DNA from: a bacterium
GTDB taxonomy: Bacteria > SZUA-79 > Acidulodesulfobacterales > Acidulodesulfobacteraceae
Assembly: GCA_021811805.1 (NCBI GenBank)
Contig: JAKAQA010000004.1
Location: forward strand, 1 to 34,722
DNA length: 34,722 nucleotides
Direction: 5' to 3'
Numbering within the stretch: the first letter of the stretch is position 1; every line of letters starts with the position of its first letter. The notes beneath the pieces were generated by a model. That model did no database searches. It saw only the letters and a list, made by a program, of their open reading frames with translations, and had not been told where the DNA came from. A program made the position numbers and the translations under genes. Below, in pieces: positions 27,826 through 34,722 of the stretch.

Positions 27826-28803
27826 ATGCTTTTAAATTTAAAATTTATCGATCTCTTCGCAGGCATAGGGGGAATTAGAATTCCGTTTGATGAATTAGGA
27901 TGCGAATGCGTTTTTTCCTCGGAATGGGATAAACATGCGCAAGATATTTATGAAGTAAATTTCGGAGAAAGGCCGATGGGCGATATAACAAGCATACCAT
28001 CGGAAAGAATCCCGGATCACGATATTCTATTGGCTGGATTTCCTTGCCAACCTTTTAGTATAATAGGTAAAGGAAAAGGTTTTGCCGACACAAGAGGGAC
28101 GTTATTCTTTGAAATAGAAAGAATTCTTAGAGATAAACAGCCAAAAGCATTTCTTTTGGAAAATGTAAAACGGCTTGTCAGCCATGACAAACATAGAACT
28201 TTTCAAACAATAATGTCTAAACTTAAAGAACTTGGGTACCGGACTCATTGGAAAATATTAAATGCGTTGGATTATGGATTGCCACAAAAGCGGGAAAGGG
28301 TGATAATAGTCGGATTCAAAGAGAACTATCCATTTGGGTTTCCGGAACCTATCAAAAAAAGAACGAGCTTAAAAGATATTCTCGAAGATCATTCTGCCGT
28401 GGACAAGAAATATTTTGCTTCCGAACACATAGTAAAGAAACGAATGGAAAAAGTTAAAGGAAAGCTAATACCAAAACCATCTATATGGCATGAAAACAAA
28501 GGCGGAAATATTGGGGTGCATGAATTTTCTTGTGCTTTAAGGGCAGGAGCTTCTTATAATTATTTGCTTGTTGACGGCATAAGAAGGCTTACTCCCAAAG
28601 AACAATTGCTATTACAAGGTTTTCCAGTTAATTTTAAAATTGTTTCAGAATCTTATATCGGGAAACTCGCTGGCAATTCTGTGCCGGTCTCTTTAATTAG
28701 AGAGGTCGCAAAATCAATAGCGAAAGCAATGGCTTATGGGCCCCTATCCAAAGATGAAATTAACCTTTATGATACATCGCAAGACCTTTTCGCGAGGGTT
28801 TGA
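27826..28803 (+). CDS. DNA (cytosine-5) methyltransferase
   Basis: FIDLFAGIGGIRIPF, LLAGFPCQPFSIIGKGKGF, FLLENVKRL, LLQGFP, GNSVPVSLI. Confidence 0.95.
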   Translation: MLLNLKFIDLFAGIGGIRIPFDELGCECVFSSEWDKHAQDIYEVNFGERPMGDITSIPSERIPDHDILLAGFPCQPFSIIGKGKGFADTRGTLFFEIERILRDKQPKAFLLENVKRLVSHDKHRTFQTIMSKLKELGYRTHWKILNALDYGLPQKRERVIIVGFKENYPFGFPEPIKKRTSLKDILEDHSAVDKKYFASEHIVKKRMEKVKGKLIPKPSIWHENKGGNIGVHEFSCALRAGASYNYLLVDGIRRLTPKEQLLLQGFPVNFKIVSESYIGKLAGNSVPVSLIREVAKSIAKAMAYGPLSKDEINLYDTSQDLFARV

Positions 28804-28806
28804 TAA

Positions 28807-29859
28807 ATGGAAAGCAAGGTCGCTTTAGACAAAATAATTAAAATAAGCAGAGTTCATTTATATAAACCTATCCAAATAGCCGAGATTTTATATCACTATA
28901 GAAAAGGGGATAAAATAGATCTGTCAGACGTTGAAACGTATCGAAACATTAGCAAAAAGTGGCGGGACGAAATTAGCGTGCTTTTAGTCGGAAGGGCATC
29001 GACATCATCTCAAAAATATCAAGACAATATTTTCGACTCTAATGCTATGCCTCCAGAATTTGTTAAAGAGTTGGCGGAATATAACAAAAAGCATGACGGA
29101 ATTGTTGAGAATTATGTCTATCATAAATTAAAAGAAAGACTTTCTTTAGTATATGACGCGTTTGAATATCTTAAAATAGGGCCAGGAAAATTCAACCTAA
29201 ACGAATTCTTATCCATATTCTCCCATTCACCCGGATTAAAAAGAAGCATTGATAAAGTTTACGAGATAACCGTATACGCACTCTTTAGCGTTATAGTTCG
29301 GGCATTAAAAGTGGAAGTAGGTTTGTCGATAGAGAATGCAGACAAGGAAATATTAAAAGACTTTGACATATTTATTAAAATGGCTCTTGGATTATCGGAA
29401 AAAATGCTAATAAAAAAGATGCCTGCCAAATTATTTAGGGGCGGGGTCACAAATGCAGCGGACAGAGGTTTAGATATGTGGGCAAACTTCGGGCCTGCCG
29501 TTCAGGTAAAGCATCTTACGCTTAGCGAAGATTTAGCCGAAGATGTGTCTGAAAATATTACTGCAGATAAAATCGTATTGGTATGCCTTGACGGTGAAGC
29601 GAAGATGATTAATAGAATTATGACTCAATTACCGTTCAGCAATAGGATCCAAGGAATAATAACGATATCTGATTTGGAATCATGGTATAGGATCTGTCTA
29701 TCTGATAAATACAGAAATATGCTAGGGTCGCAACTGCTAAAGGATTTAGAAAGGGAGTTTAACTTCGAATTTCCAGCTAATTCTAAGATAGCCCCCTTTA
29801 TCAAAAAAAGAGGGTATAAAATTAAGGCCTTGAAAGGAAAATGGAGTATTATAGCGTGA
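28807..29859 (+). CDS. Type II restriction endonuclease, HaeII-like
   Basis: ALDKIIKISRVHLYKPIQIAEILYHYR and overall length resemble HaeII-family REases (recollection); encoded between 5mC MTase and Vsr. Confidence 0.7.
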   Translation: MESKVALDKIIKISRVHLYKPIQIAEILYHYRKGDKIDLSDVETYRNISKKWRDEISVLLVGRASTSSQKYQDNIFDSNAMPPEFVKELAEYNKKHDGIVENYVYHKLKERLSLVYDAFEYLKIGPGKFNLNEFLSIFSHSPGLKRSIDKVYEITVYALFSVIVRALKVEVGLSIENADKEILKDFDIFIKMALGLSEKMLIKKMPAKLFRGGVTNAADRGLDMWANFGPAVQVKHLTLSEDLAEDVSENITADKIVLVCLDGEAKMINRIMTQLPFSNRIQGIITISDLESWYRICLSDKYRNMLGSQLLKDLEREFNFEFPANSKIAPFIKKRGYKIKALKGKWSIIA

Positions 29860-30276
29860 ATGCCTGATACCATATCGAAACAAAAGCGTTCCGAAATTAT
29901 GCGGGCGGTTAAGGATAGAGATAGCAGAATTGAAACGGCCTTTAGGAAAGCCCTTTGGCATAAAGGATTCAGGTACAGGAAGAATTCTATTAAATATTTT
30001 GGCAAACCAGACATAGTATTAAAAAAGCATAAAACCATAATTTTCGTTGATTCTTGTTTTTGGCATGGGTGCCAAGCGCATTGCAGGATACCAGAAACTA
30101 GGCGAGAATATTGGGTAGATAAAATAGAACGCAACAGGGAAAGAGATCAAGAAGTAAATAATTATTATAAAAAATTAGGATGGCATTTGTTTAGAGTTTG
30201 GGAGCATGAAATTTCAAATAAAATTGGAATTGAAAAAAAAATATCCCAAATCATTAAAAGAATGGATAGCCAATAG
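29860..30276 (+). CDS. vsr: Very short patch repair endonuclease (Vsr)
   Basis: RSEIMRAVKDRDSRIETAFRKALWHKGFRYRKN, GKPDIVLKKHKTIIFVDSCFWHGC, WVDKIERNRERD. Confidence 0.95.
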   Translation: MPDTISKQKRSEIMRAVKDRDSRIETAFRKALWHKGFRYRKNSIKYFGKPDIVLKKHKTIIFVDSCFWHGCQAHCRIPETRREYWVDKIERNRERDQEVNNYYKKLGWHLFRVWEHEISNKIGIEKKISQIIKRMDSQ

Positions 30277-30281
30277 TGATT

Positions 30282-30779
30282 CTAAAATTTTTTAAAAATT
30301 GTTAAAATTAAAATAAATAATAAAATTAAATAAATAAAACCAAAAATAAAAGGTATCTTTATTTCAATATGGGAGAATGGCCAATATAGCTTTTTATTTT
30401 TTCCTTCACCGAGTATTTTCCACTCCTGCTGATATAATGCTAATGGCAGTTCCTGTTCAATCTCATGTATTACTTGAAATTTCCCGCTATTTAGTTGTTT
30501 ATACGAATTTATAAGAAAATAAAAAATCACGCAAATTAATATTCCAACAAGTGAAAGCAAAATACAAATAAATGAGATATCCTTTAATTTTATTTCATAT
30601 ATTAATCCAAGAAAAGAAAAAATGGCGGTATTTATTGCCAAAAAATAATTATTTGCGCTTTGTCTTCTGTCACTAACCTTTTCGGCACTTTCTATATATA
30701 ACCGATATTGCTCGAACAAATGCACCTTATAATGTTCGCCGTATTCTATTTCCGATTTTTTAAATAATTCTGATTTCAT
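30282..30779 (-). CDS. Small multi-TM membrane protein (possibly RipA-type octameric membrane protein family), putative defence effector
   Basis: Hydrophobic segments YFLAINTAIFSFLGLIY, ISFICILLSLVGILICVIFYFLI, PFIFGFIYLILLFILILTI; immediately downstream of TIR-like gene. Family name from recollection. Confidence 0.6.
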   Translation of the reverse strand: MKSELFKKSEIEYGEHYKVHLFEQYRLYIESAEKVSDRRQSANNYFLAINTAIFSFLGLIYEIKLKDISFICILLSLVGILICVIFYFLINSYKQLNSGKFQVIHEIEQELPLALYQQEWKILGEGKNKKLYWPFSHIEIKIPFIFGFIYLILLFILILTIFKKF

Positions 30780-30781
30780 TT

Positions 30782-31198
30782 CTATAAGGAATATTGTCTT
30801 ATGGCATCAACAATTGAATTAGAATTCCATCCAACTATTATATCTGCATTATTTTCTACAATAGAAGATATATTTCTTTGACCCCAAGGGTTGACTCCAA
30901 TAATAGGTTTTGGGCCAATATTATAACCTTTCTTGGCAATTTTTATTTCCTTATTGATCCATTTACTATGAGTTGAATAAACACCTGTTGGTATTAAAAC
31001 TATATGGCAGCCCAGTATTCTATTATAAATAGCCTCATATAATTGTTTATCAGTGCCATTAGTATGAATGGGATCATGTATTGGGATAGAGTGGTTATTA
31101 TAAGAAAAATATTTAGCATTATCGAGAAATTCAATAAGTTTATAATAAATATTGGAGTATGTCCAAGAATGGCTAATAAAAATATTGTATGTCTTCAT
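30782..31198 (-). CDS. TIR-like (MTH538/ThsB-type) domain protein
   Basis: NIFISHSWTYSNIYYKLIEFLD, CHIVLIPTGVYSTHSKWINKEI, KPIIGVNPWGQRNISSIVENNADIIVGWNSNSIVDAIR. Confidence 0.88.
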   Translation of the reverse strand: MKTYNIFISHSWTYSNIYYKLIEFLDNAKYFSYNNHSIPIHDPIHTNGTDKQLYEAIYNRILGCHIVLIPTGVYSTHSKWINKEIKIAKKGYNIGPKPIIGVNPWGQRNISSIVENNADIIVGWNSNSIVDAIRQYSL

Positions 31199-31238
31199 AT
31201 CTTAACAACCTCCTGATAAACAAATTAAATGTTTATAT

Positions 31239-31898
31239 TTATAATTTTCTTTCACAACCAATTTCTTCTATAGTAGGGACAGAATAACTCAAAGAATCTC
31301 TTGAAATAAGATTCTTGTAACTTTCGCCTTCAAGTTCTAATGTTAGTTTTTTGCAATTTTCATCAAACTGAACCGCTATCCAATCAAGAGCTTTATTAAT
31401 AAGTAAGAATAAGGAGTTGTAAGCGTTTTGTTCCAGCGTGCCAGCAATAGCAGAAATACAAACAATCTTCTCAACTTTATGGGATTTATTACCATTATTA
31501 AGGATTGCCCCAACCTTACATTGCGAATATGAATTTTCATCATGAATTAAATGTTTATTGCGTAATTTTTTAAAATATTCAAAAGAAATTTGGGCTTCCT
31601 TGGGCTCATTTTTATAAATTGTTTTAAATTGAAGTTTGAAACGAACCCCGTTACCAAAACATTTAATGAAATAAATAATTGCTGTTCTCCATAACGCTTC
31701 TCGTAAAAATTTCTGATCGGCAGGAACATTGTTTATAGATTCAAGAGAAAATTTTGCAAATATTAGGTCTTCTTTATGTAATGATAAGTCAGATAGTCTT
31801 TTAACCTTTTCTCCCTCAATCTTGACAATTTTTAAGCCGTCAGGAACATTATCAATATTAATTTCGTCATTTGTGCTTGAGATTTTTAAATTTTCCAT
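31239..31898 (-). CDS. Uncharacterised protein with HEPN-like RNKHLIHDEN motif
   Basis: First gene of a three-gene minus-strand operon; helical region with LRNKHLIHDENSYSQ resembling the HEPN R(x4-6)H signature. Confidence 0.45.
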   Translation of the reverse strand: MENLKISSTNDEINIDNVPDGLKIVKIEGEKVKRLSDLSLHKEDLIFAKFSLESINNVPADQKFLREALWRTAIIYFIKCFGNGVRFKLQFKTIYKNEPKEAQISFEYFKKLRNKHLIHDENSYSQCKVGAILNNGNKSHKVEKIVCISAIAGTLEQNAYNSLFLLINKALDWIAVQFDENCKKLTLELEGESYKNLISRDSLSYSVPTIEEIGCERKL

Positions 31899-32029
31899 AT
31901 AATATTATAAATATATATTTAAAAATTTTTTTGCTTAATCTAAAAAGGATAATAAGTAATAAACTATTATTACAATAAAAATCATTATATTCCGATTATT
32001 TGTTTCCGTCAAATTTATATATTATAAAT

Positions 32030-32914
32030 CTATAATTCTGATTTTCCCAGATAGACCTTTGTAACATAATCCCTATCATGCCCCAATTCATTGGAAACGG
32101 CTATTTTAGAATCTTTTTCGGAATACCCGTTTAAAACAAGTTCCGCATACCTTTCCTGTGCGACGGAATGTCTTACGGCGTGCATATTGAAGCCGGCATT
32201 TTTAATAGAATTTCCCAGATGGTTCATTTCCTGCTTTAAGTTCCTGCGGGTATCGTAATTGCTATTCATCGCAAATTTACGAAGTTCCGCAAGTTCTTTA
32301 AGTTTCTCCGAAGAAAGTTTTATTTCCCTCGGTCTGCCGTTTTTGCACCACGAGCCTTTTAATTCAAGACTGCCGTTTTTTACTATTTCATAACCTTTTG
32401 AAAGCGCAAGTCCGGCGTGAACGCTTTCTTCTTTCCTTAAGCCCGCTATACTCGCAATTTTCAACTGAACGTAAACGTTGGCGTCTTTTTCTTTAAAATA
32501 CCGGAGCTTTTCTTTTATATCCACTCCTTTGGCGGCGAGGCTTTTGTCCTTATATTCAATTTCTCTTTTAAGTCCAAGTTCTCCGTTGGAAATGTTAATA
32601 TTGGTTCTACCTGTTTCATGTAAAAAAGACCTTAAGGAAGAAACGTAGTTGATAATAGTAGCGTCCTTTAGTCCCTGAGCCTTATAATAACTTACCATTT
32701 TTTCGATATCGGCGTTACTCCATTTGCCTATATCGGCTTTCCTGTTGGCGGTTACACCTATATCGTAATGCCTAGCGTCATGAGCTATACGGCGCATGTC
32801 CTGCCTTATGTCATGGTCGGATTTATTCGAAACGATTGACAGCGGGGCGTCCATTTTGTGGAAATGCTCTATCTCTTTTAATTCCCGATTTATCTTATAT
32901 TCTATTTTCGTCAT
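32030..32914 (-). CDS. Phage-type site-specific recombinase (tyrosine recombinase)
   Basis: SAM-like N-terminal region, IAGLRKEESVHAGLAL (Arg I), MHAVRHSVAQERYAE (HxxR), LGHDRDYVTKVYLG (H..Y). Confidence 0.8.
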   Translation of the reverse strand: MTKIEYKINRELKEIEHFHKMDAPLSIVSNKSDHDIRQDMRRIAHDARHYDIGVTANRKADIGKWSNADIEKMVSYYKAQGLKDATIINYVSSLRSFLHETGRTNINISNGELGLKREIEYKDKSLAAKGVDIKEKLRYFKEKDANVYVQLKIASIAGLRKEESVHAGLALSKGYEIVKNGSLELKGSWCKNGRPREIKLSSEKLKELAELRKFAMNSNYDTRRNLKQEMNHLGNSIKNAGFNMHAVRHSVAQERYAELVLNGYSEKDSKIAVSNELGHDRDYVTKVYLGKSEL

Positions 32915-33612
32915 TTTAATATCCTCCGTGAAAATATTTATTTTTATTTAGACAAACTTTTGCCATTGGCATTTAACCCTGCCTATATTCTATAATGCCA
33001 TGAAACACCCATGCCGGTTTAAGGTCGAAAATGTCTTTTCGTATGGCTTTTTAACTGGAAAGACAATACCAGCTCTAAGGAGAAAATCTTTTGAGGATAA
33101 GCCAATAATCCCTATATATTTTTAAAAGTTATTTTCCGGATTTAAAGACCCGGCAAGTCTTGGAAGGTTTTTTTAGAGTTAAACCTTAAGCGGTTAGTAA
33201 AATAACTGTGCAGGATTTCGGCCTGCCTTAGAAAGGATATTTACTTTTAAAATTGACCCGGATTTTTTTCCGAGCAGAAGTAGTTCCTTTTTAAAATCTT
33301 TAATCGCGCCGGTATTTTCATCGTTTATAAATAAACTTAAAAATCACCGTGGAAATAAAAATTTTACAAAATCAAAGTAAATATTTGCGAATTTAATAAT
33401 CCGTTCGTTTCGGATTGGAAAGTTTTTGATCTTCTTTCGAAGATAGGCAAGTTTGAATCTTTTGCGAAGATAATAGGTTTCTTTAAAAGCGCCGCCAATT
33501 AAAGCGCGAAACCCAAAAAGAATTGACTAAACAAAGTATATTTTAATTGTACCACAATTTATAAAAATAGTAATCACTTTTCGTCAAATTAGGTTTTTCA
33601 AGCATTTTCCAC

Positions 33613-33808
33613 GCTTTCTTCAGTTTGTAAAAAACACAAACTGAAGAAAGCTTATAGAGGTTTGTTTCTTGCTCCGTTTGATTTTGCTTTCCAAACTGGC
33701 AAGCGGTTTGAAAAGCGAGCCTTTCGGCAAAATCAAACTCCGGCGAAACAAACATAAAAAGCATCGTATCGGGCTTCCGCCCGAACCTGACAAGCGTATG
33801 CACGCTTG
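33613..33808. repeat. Dense cluster of inverted repeats/hairpins
   Basis: 33613-33628/33636-33651 (16-bp stem); 33660-33668/33745-33753 plus 33676-33687/33727-33738; 33769-33774/33779-33784; 33791-33797/33802-33808. Confidence 0.75.
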
Positions 33809-33941
33809 ACCGCAGGGGATGGATAAAAACTTTAATTTTACATCCTGCCACATAAACGGCATACTTTTATGATGAAAAAAACATGCTTTTTCAATACATA
33901 CAGAAAAATATATGTTTATATAGTTGGTCGGATAATGCGCT

Positions 33942-34373
33942 CTATTTTGCAGATTTTATATATATTTTTTCATGCATTTCTTCGGCTAAAGTTTTTAATG
34001 CTATTTTATTTACTTCCTGCTCTGGTTTCCTAAGAATAGCTACAGTAACTTTGCCAGGATACCGTTTAAGTATCTTAACGTGCAAGCCGAGCCTATTTTC
34101 TATTACGTTTCGCATGAATAACCAGTGGGTTTGCGAAACGTAAACCAGCTTATTCTGCCCATCAACTTTCTCAACAAAAACGAACAATTCTTGGTCCTGT
34201 CCTTCAAATTTAAAACAAGACTTTTGTTTGGGTAAGATATATCTATATCCATCAGGCTCGATATCGGGGTTAGGATTGCCATAATCAAAGACGCTACAAT
34301 TAGATAATATATAACAATTTTCCGTTTCACCTCCCAGAAAAAGTTTAATATTTGTTTTTTCTATAATTTCCAT
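33942..34373 (-). CDS. Hypothetical protein
   Basis: 143-aa ORF with TACCTCC (GGAGGTA) upstream; no recognised family. Confidence 0.55.
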   Translation of the reverse strand: MEIIEKTNIKLFLGGETENCYILSNCSVFDYGNPNPDIEPDGYRYILPKQKSCFKFEGQDQELFVFVEKVDGQNKLVYVSQTHWLFMRNVIENRLGLHVKILKRYPGKVTVAILRKPEQEVNKIALKTLAEEMHEKIYIKSAK

Positions 34374-34415
34374 ATAATTTTACCTCCGTTTTTCCAGTTT
34401 TTTTTATTATTACTG

Positions 34416-34480
34416 CCATAACGGTGGAGCCTAAGCGCAACCGTTATGGGGCTTGCTTGAACCTTTCTTATGAAAGGTTC
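34416..34480. repeat. Two consecutive inverted repeats next to iterons
   Basis: CCATAACGGT 34416-34425 / ACCGTTATGG 34440-34449; GAACCTTTC 34459-34467 / GAAAGGTTC 34472-34480. Confidence 0.75.
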
Positions 34481-34499
34481 TTGAATATTACTTGAACCG

Positions 34500-34580
34500 T
34501 AATTAAATGTTTGCCATATCGTCATTATATTATTGCCATCCGTAATTAAATGTTTGCCTTTTCATAATTAAATGTTTGCC
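34500..34580. repeat. Iteron-like direct repeats (TAATTAAATGTTTGCC), three exact plus one degenerate, 21-22 bp periodicity
   Basis: Exact copies at 34500-34515, 34543-34558, 34565-34580; degenerate TCATTATATTATTGCC (12/16 identical) at 34522-34537. Confidence 0.8.
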
Positions 34581-34722
34581 GAGCCTGCGTAACACTTTAT
34601 TTTATTGGTTCAATAATTTTAATTCTATTAAAGATGAGTATTTATCGGATTCTGTTATATTTTTAAAATATGCATGATTATTTTTAGGATAATAAAATAC
34701 TATATCCCTGTTTATTATTATT

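Noticed and set aside
33613-33808. Integron attC array
   Set aside because: Hairpins do not show the conserved attC core arrangement I would expect, and neither recombinase looks like IntI.
32940-33860. Retron or group II intron
   Set aside because: Structured DNA is present but no reverse transcriptase ORF exists anywhere in the window.
33543-33862. Two overlapping minus ORFs (102 and 80 aa)
   Set aside because: They span the hairpin cluster in two frames; more likely structured non-coding DNA than protein, although a repeat-family peptide cannot be excluded without a search.
34500-34580. CRISPR array
   Set aside because: Only three exact 16-bp repeats with 6-7 nt (or one 27-nt, degenerate-filled) gaps; too short for spacers and no cas genes. 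Iteron-like interpretation fits better.

Overview
AT-rich bacterial chromosomal window. Housekeeping blocks alternate with two accessory/defence-type blocks. Core-type content: a class-I pyridine nucleotide-disulfide oxidoreductase, ssb, a minor-pilin cluster (PilV-like/PilW-like/PilX-like/PilY1), a PlsC-like acyltransferase, RNase J, an IclR regulator, a GGDEF protein, an AmrS-like radical SAM protein and tRNA-Gln(CTG). Accessory block 1 (about 2.0-9.8 kb) has a tightly packed minus-strand operon: DNA methyltransferase, then a protein with two GHKL ATPase domains (MORC/HSP90-like N-terminus plus a histidine-kinase-like C-terminus), then a receiver-domain protein with an unrecognised C-terminal output region. 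I read this as a phosphorelay-like, methylation-linked defence candidate. Beside it is a C-protein-controlled type II R-M system. Accessory block 2 begins at tRNA-Gln with an adjacent tyrosine recombinase and runs to the window end. It carries RmuC plus a small partner, a 5mC MTase / HaeII-like REase / Vsr operon, a three-gene operon (HEPN-like candidate, TIR-like MTH538/ThsB-type, two- to four-TM membrane protein), a second recombinase, a hairpin-dense non-coding tract, and four iteron-like repeats at 21-22 bp spacing. Family calls come from reading motifs in the translations; no database search was run.
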